A stretch of 23,185 nucleotides of DNA from a virus: positions 1 through 23,185 of the IMG/VR virus record IMGVR_UViG_3300044695_003800; one strand, given 5' to 3'. The notes under the pieces are model-generated. The model was not told the DNA's origin. It did no database searches and worked only from the letters and a program-made list of their open reading frames with translations. Made by a program: the position numbers and the translations under genes. Below, piece after piece: positions 6,986 to 13,593 of the stretch. Position 1 is the first letter of the stretch; each line of letters starts with the position of its first letter.

Positions 6986-8182
6986 TTAGGCGTTGGCGAT
7001 GGTGGTGACGGTGCCGGAGCTTCCACGGTACTTCAGCGCACCGGCTTCGACGTAGAGTTGACCGCCAGTGACGTTTGCAGTCGGAGCGGTTCCGTTGGCA
7101 ATCTGAATGGTCTTCGCAGCGGTAGTTCCGGCAGCGGTCAATCCGACGAGTAGGTTGCCGAGGGCATCCAGCGTCATCGCCTGCGTGAAGGTGATTGCGT
7201 TGCCAGCGGTGCCGGAGGGGGCGGTGTACCAAACGTGTTTGCCAGCTTCTTGGGCGTACGAAGCGGCGTTCCCTGTGCCTATGTATTTGTATCCGCTTGA
7301 ATAGTAGGCATTCGATGTGATGTTTAGATACTGTGCATTTGCGGCTATCGCTCCATTTGCACCACCAAGTTGAAGCGTTGGCCCACCACTACTAACCCAC
7401 GCACTCGGCGTAACTCCGATGCCGACGTTGCCGTCAGACGACAATCTCAAACTCTCGACCAAGCCGGTTCCAGCTTTGTAGGTCTGCCAAGCAAGACCGC
7501 GCTGATCACCAGCACCATCACGCACCGCATACATTCCGCCGTAAGTGCCAGCCGCATATTGAGCGGTGATGATCGGATACAGCGTTCCGACAACATCAGA
7601 ATGCGTGACAGCAAGTTTAGTGTTTGGGCTAACCCCCACCCCAAGTCCGGTGGAGTTGAGGGTCATGGCGGTGCCAGCGACTCCGCCGACGTTGGACCAT
7701 GTGCAGATGCCAGTTCCCGAGATACGAAACCGATCAACTGACGTTCCGCTACCAGTGTAAACAACAACATCTCGGGCATCGCTTGTGCGAGGAACGAGAA
7801 TCAAATCACCATTGCCGTTTCCGGCAAAAGCAGATGTTGATGTACCTACAAAACAAGCGGTCTGTGACGCTGGTGCGGCGGTAAGATCGCCAAATCGAAT
7901 AGGGATACCGTTTGTATCAGTGACAGATAGCTTCGCAGAAGCGAAAGCACCTATTCCAACGCTTCCGCTCAACGCGGATTCCCCAGTCACACCAAGAGTC
8001 GTCCCCACCGTAGCCGCGCCGGTGATGGTGGCGGAGCCAGGAACAACGATGTTGTTGCCGCTCGGACCTGTCGCGGTGTACAGCTCCGTGAAATTCTGGT
8101 TCGTGTAATCGAACGCCGTACGCAGCGGCGTCCCCGTTCCGTCGTTCGGCGATGCGCCGATGTTGATAGTCTGTTTTGCCAT
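6986..8182 (-). CDS. Tail fibre / receptor-binding-type protein
   Basis: A 398-residue, Gly/Ala/Thr-rich, beta-predicted protein. The N-terminus (residues 1-35, [17 protein letters not shown] through NFTELY) is a head often found on phage fibres that dock to the virion. The middle contains alternating strand-turn units such as [12 protein letters not shown] and [11 protein letters not shown] typical of trimeric fibres. The C-terminus ends in [25 protein letters not shown]-like sequence (quoted in part), a common fibre ending with no chaperone domain. It probably binds the host surface. No Shine-Dalgarno is seen before ATG 8182. It is the longest of the fibre-like genes in this unit. Confidence 0.75.
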   Translation of the reverse strand: MAKQTINIGASPNDGTGTPLRTAFDYTNQNFTELYTATGPSGNNIVVPGSATITGAATVGTTLGVTGESALSGSVGIGAFASAKLSVTDTNGIPIRFGDLTAAPASQTACFVGTSTSAFAGNGNGDLILVPRTSDARDVVVYTGSGTSVDRFRISGTGICTWSNVGGVAGTAMTLNSTGLGVGVSPNTKLAVTHSDVVGTLYPIITAQYAAGTYGGMYAVRDGAGDQRGLAWQTYKAGTGLVESLRLSSDGNVGIGVTPSAWVSSGGPTLQLGGANGAIAANAQYLNITSNAYYSSGYKYIGTGNAASYAQEAGKHVWYTAPSGTAGNAITFTQAMTLDALGNLLVGLTAAGTTAAKTIQIANGTAPTANVTGGQLYVEAGALKYRGSSGTVTTIANA

Positions 8183-8202
8183 ATCTATTAAAAGGTTTGA
8201 GG

Positions 8203-8412
8203 TTACCGAAACTCGGTCATGTCCGCCGTGATGATCGTGCTGTCAGCCGTAATCACCGTGTTATCCGCCGTGATATCCGCCGTTCCGCCAAGCGTCGCCG
8301 CCTCCCAGAGTAGGCCAATCTCCAGCAGGTTCTTCTCGCGGTTGCTCTTGCAGGACGCGCCATACGCCTCCGCAATCAATGCCGCCGCTTCGCTACAGGA
8401 GATGTTGGCCAT
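8203..8412 (-). CDS. Small structural-type protein with ITAD heptad repeats
   Basis: A 69-residue protein. The N-terminal ~38 residues ([20 protein letters not shown], then [15 protein letters not shown]) are homologous to the start of the next protein upstream (8420-8845), with two conserved cysteines. The C-terminal part is three 7-residue repeats of the form xITADxT, which suggest a beta-solenoid or stacked strand. A small virion or tail protein is likely from its place between fibre and capsid genes. No known family is recognised. Confidence 0.6.
   Translation of the reverse strand: MANISCSEAAALIAEAYGASCKSNREKNLLEIGLLWEAATLGGTADITADNTVITADSTIITADMTEFR
8215..8277 (-). repeat. Three degenerate 21-bp tandem repeats
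   Basis: The repeats encode [14 protein letters not shown] and IITADMT at the end of the 69-residue protein. Third positions vary (for example GCC/GAC alternatives) while Ile-Thr-Ala-Asp is kept, so selection appears to act on the protein. Confidence 0.7.
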
Positions 8413-8419
8413 AGAATTC

Positions 8420-8845
8420 TTAGATGATGAACCAAGCGATTCCGTTGTTCATGATCGTCACGGAATTCCATTGAGCAGACAGCGTGTACGTCGCCGCGCC
8501 ATCAATCGTCTCGGCACCGCTCGGATCGATAACAACCGCATTCGCACCGCTGTTTATCCGCTTGAAGGTGTAGATACGACCCGGAACCAGCGCGGCAGGC
8601 GGCAGTGTCATCGTAATCGCGCCACCAGCCGCATCGGCAACGATCAGATAATCGCCGCTCACCACATTGCCGGTCGTCGTAACAGTCCGGTACTGCGCGC
8701 TCATCACGCTGCCATCGACCAGATACGTCGCGATGCGATTCTCTAGCGCGAGCTTGGCCAACTCGACCTCCCACGGAGAACGACATCCAAGCGATGCCGC
8801 CTCATTGATCAGCGTCTCCGCCTCATCGCATGTGATACTTGGCAT
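8420..8845 (-). CDS. Structural protein with paralogous N-terminal domain and beta C-terminal domain
   Basis: A 141-residue protein. Residues 1-40 (ITCDEAETLINEAASLGCRS, then ExxLAKLALENRIAT) match the start of the 69-residue protein next to it, with the same Cys spacing. Residues ~50-141 are beta-rich: TGNVVSGDYLIVADAAGG, AITMTLPPA, YTFKRINSGANAVVIDPSGAETIDG, QWNSVTIMNNGIAWFII. That C-terminal part resembles the small fibre or decoration domain seen in many phage tail proteins (strands with LPxA and G-I-A-W near the end). It is probably a virion protein. Confidence 0.65.
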   Translation of the reverse strand: MPSITCDEAETLINEAASLGCRSPWEVELAKLALENRIATYLVDGSVMSAQYRTVTTTGNVVSGDYLIVADAAGGAITMTLPPAALVPGRIYTFKRINSGANAVVIDPSGAETIDGAATYTLSAQWNSVTIMNNGIAWFII

Positions 8846-8868
8846 ATCGTTTTTCTATGGGTTAAGCC

Positions 8869-9153
8869 TCAGGCCATCGGGCCGCCACGACCGCGCTGCA
8901 TTACCTCGGCGATGAAACCGCCGCCGCCGCCCTCGGATTCCATCTCCTCGCCCTCCTCCTCCTCATAGCCACGCTCGGCCATCTTCTTCCCCTTCGACTT
9001 CTTCTCGTAGCCGGGGATGGCCATGCCATCAATCTCGATGAACTCAGCTTTGCCGTTCTTACCGAGGACAATCGTCGCCATCGTCTGGAACGCCTCGCCT
9101 TCCTTCAAATTCTCGGGAATCTCAACGCCTTCGGGGAGAGTAAAACTCGGCAT
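8869..9153 (-). CDS. Small capsid-adjacent protein with acidic/glycine-rich tail
   Basis: A 94-residue protein. Residues 1-50 look folded (FTLPEGVEIPENLKEGEAFQTMATIVLGKNGKAEF, quoted in pieces: VEIPENLKEGEAF, MATIVLG, FIEIDGMAIPGY). The second half is low complexity: a Lys-rich patch, then EEEEGEEMESEGGGGG, then a basic end. It is the first gene after the capsid terminator. Similar small proteins next to capsid genes are common and unnamed; a decoration or assembly role is possible but unsupported. Confidence 0.6.
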   Translation of the reverse strand: MPSFTLPEGVEIPENLKEGEAFQTMATIVLGKNGKAEFIEIDGMAIPGYEKKSKGKKMAERGYEEEEGEEMESEGGGGGFIAEVMQRGRGGPMA

Positions 9154-9191
9154 ACGGGGAGCATCAGATCCTGCTGATCCTTGTCAATGCT

Positions 9192-9227
9192 AAAGCAAAA
9201 ACCCGCAAGCCTTTTGGACCTGCGGGT
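9192..9227 (-). terminator. Intrinsic terminator after the capsid gene
   Basis: On the minus strand a 9-pair stem (ACCCGCAGG with CTTGCGGGT, one G-T pair) with a 9-base loop is followed by TTTTTGCTTT. It begins about 20 bases after the capsid stop, so it should cap the capsid transcript and lower expression of the downstream genes. Confidence 0.85.
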
Positions 9228-9248
9228 CTGTTAGCTATTCAACTCGAA

Positions 9249-10496
9249 TTACGAGCAGATGATGGTCGTGAGTGCGCCTGTGCAACGACGGAAGATGATG
9301 GTCATTCCTTGATTGGTGAACACTGGCTCAATTGCGTGAACGAACTCAGCGTAGTGCTGACCCTTCTTCTCCAGCGGATCGGCGCAATCCACATCGAGCT
9401 TGTAGGCACCAGTCACCCACTGCCACTCGCCCATGTAGTTGGTCGGCATCCAGCTCAAGTCGCCAACACGGTTCACGGGGCGAACGATATGGCTCTTGAT
9501 GACGTACGGAGTCGGGATGAACGCACCCTCGTACAAGGCGGTCGTCCAGCTCGGGTTGACGCTGAACACAGTACCCTTCGTGCCGGAGGTGCTGGTGAAG
9601 GGCTGGATCAGCGTGTACTTGCCGCCAGCGTAGCTGAAGCGGGGCGGGAACAGATTCGGAATGTGGCGGAAGTTCTTGATGACCCGATTCGCGCCAATCC
9701 GCTTGAGCAGCTCAGCACCCGGACCAGAACCCATATCGGCGAAGCGCAGATCCTCGCGCAGCGCGGCATTGTTCTGGGCGATACGCTGGGAAGCCTCCAT
9801 GCCGATGTAGAGCGGGAACACCGGACCGTCGCTGGAGAAGCTGATGAAGCCGGAGCTATCAGGATTCGTCGCGCCATTGCGGATCAGCGTGGCGGCGGCG
9901 ACATCGAGCATCTCCTGCGTCAACTCGGAGGTAGCCTGATTCAACGCCTGACCAGCGGAGCCGGTCTGAATCCAGGGCAGCTCGTTCACACCGCTCGGAA
10001 TCGTCTCCACCTGAGTGAAGGACGAGTCGGCCACCGCCTTGATGGCGTACTTGGCGAACATGTTTTGGTAGCGAGTCTCCCACGAACGCTGAGCGCGGAT
10101 CGAGAGCTTCTCCAGATACACGCGAAGGAACGCCTCGACGCGATGGTCGAAGGTCAGATCGTCCTTACACAGGAGCGGACCTTTAAGAGCGAAACGCTCA
10201 GGCCCCCAGGTGACAGCGTTGTAGCCGACCGGAACGTCATTGTAGGTGACATCGCAAGCACCACCGTTATCGCCGGGGTTGCCGGACGCGAGGGTGATGG
10301 CAGACCACTCCTCAGCCGCAGTCGGCTCAATCGAGGTGGTGGTGAACGAGGTCTGGGTCAGACCGGTACCCTGAGGATACTCGCCGCGCTCAATGAGGTT
10401 GAGCCACATCGAACGGTACGAGGCGCGTTTGTAAACGTCCTGCGCGAGCGACTCAGTCGCAACGGCGAAGGCGTTAAAGACATTGGGACAAGACAT
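9249..10496 (-). CDS. Probable major capsid protein
   Basis: A 415-residue protein from ATG 10496. It starts MSCPNVFNAFA, has an early WLNLIERGEYPQG segment, a Gly/Thr-rich loop, a long helix-rich stretch (FDHRVEAFLRVYLEKLSIRAQRSWE, quoted to show the spine-helix pattern only) and a beta-rich C-terminal half with NYMGEWQWVTG near 360. Length, the N-arm and helix pattern, an own terminator and long structured leader, and adjacent TerS-like and small capsid-side genes all point to an HK97-fold major capsid protein of a less studied phage group. There is no Shine-Dalgarno before the ATG. Assignment rests on context and composition rather than on a diagnostic motif. Confidence 0.65.
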   Translation of the reverse strand: MSCPNVFNAFAVATESLAQDVYKRASYRSMWLNLIERGEYPQGTGLTQTSFTTTSIEPTAAEEWSAITLASGNPGDNGGACDVTYNDVPVGYNAVTWGPERFALKGPLLCKDDLTFDHRVEAFLRVYLEKLSIRAQRSWETRYQNMFAKYAIKAVADSSFTQVETIPSGVNELPWIQTGSAGQALNQATSELTQEMLDVAAATLIRNGATNPDSSGFISFSSDGPVFPLYIGMEASQRIAQNNAALREDLRFADMGSGPGAELLKRIGANRVIKNFRHIPNLFPPRFSYAGGKYTLIQPFTSTSGTKGTVFSVNPSWTTALYEGAFIPTPYVIKSHIVRPVNRVGDLSWMPTNYMGEWQWVTGAYKLDVDCADPLEKKGQHYAEFVHAIEPVFTNQGMTIIFRRCTGALTTIICS

Positions 10497-10526
10497 GAGA
10501 TGAAATGAATTAAACCGACGTTATCT

Positions 10527-10680
10527 ATCGGTAGGCCATCCTCCCCATCACACGATGGTCGATTCGACCCACCTTCTTACCGATGCGGAGCGTCATTGCC
10601 GCTTAGACAGTTTGCTGTGGACGACCAATCCACGTTCACGTTTAAGGTCGATGAGCGGACTGACGCACAACAATGACGCT
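10527..10680 (-). ncRNA. Two-domain structured leader before the capsid gene
   Basis: Between the PD-(D/E)XK-like gene (ends 10689) and the capsid ATG (10496) lies 190 bases of non-coding sequence that folds well on the minus strand. Domain A: a perfect 10-bp closing stem (10671-10680 with 10589-10598), an inner 5-bp stem (10654-10658 with 10599-10603), a GTGGA/TCCAC hairpin (10617-10621, 10629-10633) and a 5-base complement between that hairpin loop (10622-10626) and 10646-10650, which could make a pseudoknot. Domain B: a 7-bp closing stem (10578-10584 with 10527-10533) enclosing two overlapping, mutually exclusive hairpins (10557-10569 and 10545-10558). It may be a cis-regulatory leader or a separate RNA. 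Confidence 0.5.
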
Positions 10681-10688
10681 ATTGTCAA

Positions 10689-11240
10689 TTAGAATAAATT
10701 GGATGATTGGCAATCCGAAGGATTGGCAATTATCTCGTCGGTCAGCTCGCTTTGCTCCGCCATGTAGCTCTTGTAGCCGCACAGTAGGCCAAGTTTGTGT
10801 GGCTGGATGATCTGCTCCCGCGCGATGAAGCCTCTGAATGTGTACGGGCCAGGGAAGCTCCCGGTCATCAGCGCGTAGAAATCCACGCCGTCCGTTTTCC
10901 TACCCTTGCGCGCATCGACCAGCAGCTTGCCATTGTCGTACTTGGTCGTTTTGACATCGATGCGGAATCCCGGCGGAGGCGGGATAACCGCGTCGTAGAG
11001 CGGATGCGGAGGCTCGCGGTTGGTATCCAAATCGGGATACACATTGAAGAGCTTGCAGAACGCTATCTCGCCGCACATTCCCTCCAGATCCACAGTCGCA
11101 GCGTCCTCCGAACTGATCTTCAAGTTCGCCTTGTTGAAATGACGGTTATTGCCGTTTCGATTCCTAGCGACGAAGTGGGCCAACTTCCTCTCAGCGGTTG
11201 TTAAAGATACAGTTTGACCAATTTTGATTTTATTTAGCAT
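10689..11240 (-). CDS. PD-(D/E)XK nuclease-like phage protein
   Basis: A 183-residue protein from ATG 11240; a TTG two codons upstream is an alternative. The sequence has a helix with GMCGEIAFCKLF, then YDAVIPPP, and RIDVKTTKYDNGKLLV. The order Glu ... Asp ... (I)DVK, with the last Asp-x-Lys on a strand, is the PD-(D/E)XK active-site pattern. Such proteins in phages can be resolvases, restriction-like or packaging-associated nucleases. It lies between the TerS-like gene and the capsid gene, so a packaging-associated nuclease is one option. Metal-binding and fold assignment are inferred from motif order only. Confidence 0.5.
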   Translation of the reverse strand: MLNKIKIGQTVSLTTAERKLAHFVARNRNGNNRHFNKANLKISSEDAATVDLEGMCGEIAFCKLFNVYPDLDTNREPPHPLYDAVIPPPPGFRIDVKTTKYDNGKLLVDARKGRKTDGVDFYALMTGSFPGPYTFRGFIAREQIIQPHKLGLLCGYKSYMAEQSELTDEIIANPSDCQSSNLF

Positions 11241-11299
11241 GGTCAAAAAGGTGGAAAATTTTTGAGGGGGGTATCGTAAACGAAGCCCACCCGCAAAGG

Positions 11300-11340
11300 G
11301 GGCCGGCCCTCCGCCAGTCTGCCGCCGATTCTGCCGCCGG
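11300..11340. other. GC-rich palindrome and direct repeats between TerS-like and nuclease-like genes
   Basis: The gap 11241-11434 is non-coding. It contains a 10-bp palindrome GGGCCGGCCC (11300-11309), followed by three CCGCC words and a 9-bp direct repeat CTGCCGCCG at 11319-11327 and 11331-11339. A G6 run lies nearby and a TATAAT-like -10 on the minus strand at 11402-11397, without a good -35. Packaging sites (cos or pac) often lie beside terS, so this is a candidate, but nothing here proves it. Confidence 0.3.
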
Positions 11341-11434
11341 AAAAGGATTCTTTAGCGTCCCGATAGACTTTCTGTCCATTAGTTTAACTTATCCTGATTA
11401 TAAGTCACCTAGTGCGGTACAATCACTGTTATAT

Positions 11435-11878
11435 TCACTTCGTTTCGGATTCGTTCGTGACGCTCACTTCGAATGCGCGGTCCGGCATTGATCCGAGTAA
11501 GTTAATACTCACGCTCGCTTGTTCGCCAGCTTCACTCCAGCCAAACACAAGCGCGGAGCGTTTGGCAACGCTCCCGAGTATTTGCTCCCGTGTTGATTCG
11601 TCTTTTATCCCGTCCAAGTCATACCCATTGACGCGTTCAATCGTTGACGCGGCATCTTCGGCAAGCTTCGAACGAACGATTGCTGACAGCGCTTCCAACG
11701 ATTGAGTTTTCTTTTCAGTGCAAATCGTTTGCATTTGAGCCTTCATCTTTGTGATTCCCTCACGACTGGCTTTCGTCTGCAACGTTGCCTGCGATAGTTG
11801 CAAATCGTTTGCAATTGTCTTCCATTCCATCCCTGACAGGTACAGGGACTTTGCATGCTCCCATTGATCTTTCGTCAC
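11435..11878 (-). CDS. Helix-turn-helix protein, candidate terminase small subunit
   Basis: A 147-residue protein if read from GTG 11878; the frame is open to a GTG at 11959, but that extension covers two palindromes and looks non-coding (Trp/His/Cys-rich). The N-terminus has an HTH pattern: WEHAKSLYLSGMEWKTIANDL, then LSQATLQTKASREGI, as in phage terminase small subunits and related DNA-binding proteins. The rest is helical and ends in a short strand-rich segment. TerS selects the packaging site on phage DNA. The large subunit is not in this window, so a transcriptional regulator remains possible. Two copies of a 15-bp palindrome lie inside the gene. Confidence 0.5.
   Translation of the reverse strand: MTKDQWEHAKSLYLSGMEWKTIANDLQLSQATLQTKASREGITKMKAQMQTICTEKKTQSLEALSAIVRSKLAEDAASTIERVNGYDLDGIKDESTREQILGSVAKRSALVFGWSEAGEQASVSINLLGSMPDRAFEVSVTNESETK
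11719..11813. repeat. Two identical 15-bp inverted-repeat elements inside the TerS-like gene
   Basis: TGCAAATCGTTTGCA (6-3-6 inverted repeat) occurs at 11719-11733 and again at 11799-11813, 80 bp apart. On the coding strand the copies are read in different frames (one gives MQTIC, the other IANDLQ), so protein conservation cannot explain the identity. They may be binding sites for this HTH protein, as pac sites are in terS genes of several phages, or an operator pair. Confidence 0.6.
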
Positions 11879-11883
11879 GTTGA

Positions 11884-11940
11884 CTTTGTGCCACAAAGCA
11901 TGCCAAGCGTCCAAACAAAAACACCACAACCTGTTGTGGT
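11884..11940. promoter_or_regulatory. Two palindromes upstream of the TerS-like start
   Basis: CTTTGTG-C-CACAAAG lies at 11884-11898 (7-1-7) and ACCACAAC-CT-GTTGTGGT at 11923-11940 (8-2-8). Both are perfect and sit just upstream of GTG 11878 on the minus strand. They could be operators in the divergent control region between the minus-strand unit and the plus-strand genes from 12139, or hairpins in the leader RNA. The rest of the gap to 12138 is AT-rich; TTGCAA and CATAGT spaced 17 bases apart (about 12101-12129) may be a weak plus-strand promoter. Confidence 0.5.
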
Positions 11941-12138
11941 CCTTATCTTGCAACACCACTACATCTTGTATGCCACTTTATCGTTAAATTTCGCATTTTT
12001 ATTTGTTCCTAGGGTCATGACAGCACCCTGTTTTCCGATTTTGACGCTGTCTAGTTCAACCCTCCCATCACACTTTTCTCAAAATATTTCAAAATAAATC
12101 TTGCAAGCGACAGGCTTTCAGCCCATAGTGTGTCTGTC

Positions 12139-12318
12139 ATGAAGATCGCTCAGAAAACCAAGATTTGGAGAATCATCCGCAACCATTGCCCCGAGGCCTC
12201 GTTTTACGAGGTTATGGACATTCTCGAATACATCACCAAGAAAGCCAACGGCAAGTTCCCCGAGGCGAAGCGACTGGCGGATAACCCGTATCGGATTGCC
12301 GGCAGGGTATCTTGGTAA
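12139..12318 (+). CDS. Small basic helical protein, first gene of rightward unit
   Basis: A 59-residue protein from ATG 12139; a GTG three codons earlier is an alternative. It is basic and helical at the N-terminus (MKIAQKTKIWRIIRNHCPEA), then FYEVMDILEYITKKANGKFPEAKRLADN (quoted in part as FYEVMDILEYI and FPEAKRLADN). No known family is recognised. It lies just right of the divergent control region and so would be the first gene expressed rightward, a place often taken by small early regulators or anti-host proteins. Confidence 0.6.
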   Translation: MKIAQKTKIWRIIRNHCPEASFYEVMDILEYITKKANGKFPEAKRLADNPYRIAGRVSW

Positions 12319-12361
12319 TCTGGCTATCGTTCCCAGCCTGTCAGCAATGGCGGGTTGTGGA

Positions 12362-12378
12362 CGGTGAACGGTTCACCG
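12362..12378 (+). promoter_or_regulatory. Inverted repeat in the 12.32-12.39 kb gap
   Basis: CGGTGAAC-G-GTTCACCG is a perfect 8-1-8 inverted repeat, forming a 7-bp hairpin with a 3-base loop in RNA. It lies 10 bases before the start of the 31-residue ORF at 12389. It could be an operator or the first of the intergenic hairpins seen further right, although its loop is not a tetraloop. Confidence 0.5.
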
Positions 12379-12388
12379 CTCAAAACTC

Positions 12389-12484
12389 ATGAAACGCAAA
12401 CTCCTCTCCCTCCTTTTCCAATCCATCACCTACGCTGCCCTAGGTTACGCCTTTTTCTTCGTTTTCTTCCGTTCTCAGTTCTAA
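12389..12484 (+). CDS. 31-residue single-pass membrane microprotein
   Basis: The ORF runs from ATG 12389 to TAA at 12482-12484. It reads MKRKLLSLLFQSITYAALGY followed by AFFFVFFRSQF: three basic residues, then a long hydrophobic helix, then a short tail with Arg. This is a clear transmembrane design. Small phage membrane proteins of this kind can act as superinfection exclusion factors, toxins or host takeover proteins. Start context is CTCATGAAA with no Shine-Dalgarno, as in its neighbours. Because it is so short it could be chance, but the composition differs from the rest of the region. Confidence 0.45.
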   Translation: MKRKLLSLLFQSITYAALGYAFFFVFFRSQF

Positions 12485-12504
12485 ACCTCAACCCACTAAA
12501 TCCC

Positions 12505-12873
12505 ATGAACTATCCTGGATCAATCCCCGCAGCCTATCAATCCGCAGACTTAGAACGCGCCTATCGAATGGGCTGGAATCACGGCCATGGCATCGCTTGC
12601 CATAACGTCCCTGAAATTGGCGATAGAATTTGCCCATCCATTGATTGGGTAGGCTTGGGCAAAACCGTCACTTCCGAAAACATCGCCGAATATCACGAAT
12701 TGCTTTGCTTCGCCGCAGAATCCAATTCCCGAGACTATTCCCCGTTCGAATTCACCGCCCATGAATTCAACGAATCCGACGATTCCGAATCGCTTTGGGA
12801 GGCTTTCGAATCCGGCGTTGCCGATTCAATCCGAGAAGACCTGAAAGGCTATTCATACGCTGAATTGGTTTGA
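12505..12873 (+). CDS. Hypothetical small acidic protein
   Basis: A 122-residue acidic protein beginning MNYPGSIPAAYQSADLERAY, with RMGWNHGHGIACHNVP around residues 25-40 and an acidic, Glu/Ser/Phe-rich second half ending YSYAELV. The start is AAATCCCATG, the same TCCCATG context used by several genes to the right. Glu is coded almost only by GAA here. I do not recognise a family. A GAAA-tetraloop hairpin follows 12 bases after the stop. Confidence 0.65.
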   Translation: MNYPGSIPAAYQSADLERAYRMGWNHGHGIACHNVPEIGDRICPSIDWVGLGKTVTSENIAEYHELLCFAAESNSRDYSPFEFTAHEFNESDDSESLWEAFESGVADSIREDLKGYSYAELV

Positions 12874-12884
12874 ATGCCGAAACG

Positions 12885-12908
12885 CTGCCCATCGGAAACG
12901 GTGGGCAG
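12885..12908 (+). promoter_or_regulatory. Intergenic hairpin with GAAA tetraloop (H1)
   Basis: A 10-pair stem (CTGCCCATCG with CGGTGGGCAG, one G-T pair) is closed by GAAA. It lies 12 bases after one stop and 35 before the next ATG, with no U-tract, so it is unlikely to be a plain terminator. A leader containing AATCAATCC follows, leading into AATCCCATG. Confidence 0.7.
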
Positions 12909-12943
12909 AATTCGTCCGTCAAAATCAATCAATCCAAAATCCC

Positions 12944-13273
12944 ATGACAAAATCCGACGAAAAGTCTGTTCTCCGAAACGCAATCGCGACGCTAGGCAAG
13001 AATTCCTATTCTGGCCAATGGCTTGCCGATCAATTGCCGGCAATCGAATTCGCGATTGATTCCGACGAATGTCTTGAATGCCGGGCCTTAACATTTGCCG
13101 AATCGCGGCAACAAGCGGAGGCGATTCTCCGCAACGCAAAGGAACAGGCTGCGGCAATCGAAAAGGAATCGAAGGAACGCGCCGACGATTTATTCCGTCG
13201 CGCAAAGTCTGCAATCGAATTCGAAAAGGAACGCCTCCGCGATACCCTCCGCAAGTCTCTTTCTAGCCTTTGA
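12944..13273 (+). CDS. Hypothetical coiled-coil protein
   Basis: A 109-residue protein. The N-terminus (~1-50) contains a SYSGQWLADQLPAIEFAI segment and a CLEC pair. From about 53 to 104 it is a continuous charged helix rich in Ala, Glu, Lys and Arg (FAESRQQAEAILRNAKEQAAAIEKESKERADDLF in part), a probable coiled coil for self-association. Start context is AAAATCCCATG. No family is recognised. The coding sequence is rich in GAATC/GATTC words. Confidence 0.65.
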   Translation: MTKSDEKSVLRNAIATLGKNSYSGQWLADQLPAIEFAIDSDECLECRALTFAESRQQAEAILRNAKEQAAAIEKESKERADDLFRRAKSAIEFEKERLRDTLRKSLSSL

Positions 13274-13283
13274 TTCCCCGAGT

Positions 13284-13307
13284 CAGTCCATCGGAAACGA
13301 TGGATTG
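13284..13307 (+). promoter_or_regulatory. Intergenic hairpin with GAAA tetraloop (H2)
   Basis: A 10-pair stem (CAGTCCATCG with CGATGGATTG, one G-T pair) is closed by GAAA, exactly the 24-base size of H1 but with a different lower stem. A second small hairpin CGGCG/CGCCG (13311-13326) follows, then AATCAATCCCATG. Confidence 0.7.
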
Positions 13308-13346
13308 CATCGGCGAATTAACGCCGAATCAAAACCAATCAATCCC

Positions 13347-13592
13347 ATGAAACCTATCTTGTACCTTGCACCTCAATCAAAAGTCCGCCGTACCTATCCC
13401 CGCGCCAACGAATCCGCGCACTACGTTTCCGGCAATTCCCCGGAGCCGGTGGCGAAATGGTATTCGTCCCTTGAATCTGGAAAAGTTCACGTTTCCCTTT
13501 TCAATGGCGAGTATTTGACCGTTCCGACTGGCAAGGGTTATTTACTGGGAGTCCATGAAGTCGAAACACCGGCAATCCTTGCGCGCGCCTAA
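13347..13592 (+). CDS. Hypothetical small basic protein
   Basis: An 81-residue protein starting MKPILYLAPQSKVRRTYPRA. The second half is strand-rich: VAKWYSSLESGKVHVSLFNGEYLTVP, then GKGYLLGVHEVET. It could be a small beta-barrel or SH3-like fold, but no family is recognised. Start context is CAATCCCATG. A run of five CCCAT-type repeats separates it from the next gene. Confidence 0.65.
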   Translation: MKPILYLAPQSKVRRTYPRANESAHYVSGNSPEPVAKWYSSLESGKVHVSLFNGEYLTVPTGKGYLLGVHEVETPAILARA

Positions 13593-13593
13593 T

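Noticed and set aside
8219-8746. A 175-residue plus-strand frame across 8.2-8.7 kb
   Set aside because: It spans two minus-strand genes and their gap, which have shared domains and repeats supporting the minus strand.
9309-10508. A 399-residue plus-strand open frame opposite the capsid gene
   Set aside because: It is Arg/His/Gly-rich with no motif and arises from codon bias of the minus-strand capsid gene; the capsid frame has better protein character and a terminator.
10527-10586. A tRNA in the capsid leader (GGTCGATTCGACC looks like a T-arm)
   Set aside because: The loop is too short, no anticodon arm or 7-bp acceptor with CCA end can be drawn.
11879-11959. N-terminal extension of the TerS-like protein from GTG 11959
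   Set aside because: It would translate two perfect palindromes and gives an odd Trp/His/Cys-rich segment before the HTH.
12874-13059. A 61-residue frame starting at the stop of the 12505 gene
   Set aside because: It runs through hairpin H1 and into the next gene in another frame, with basic shadow-like composition.
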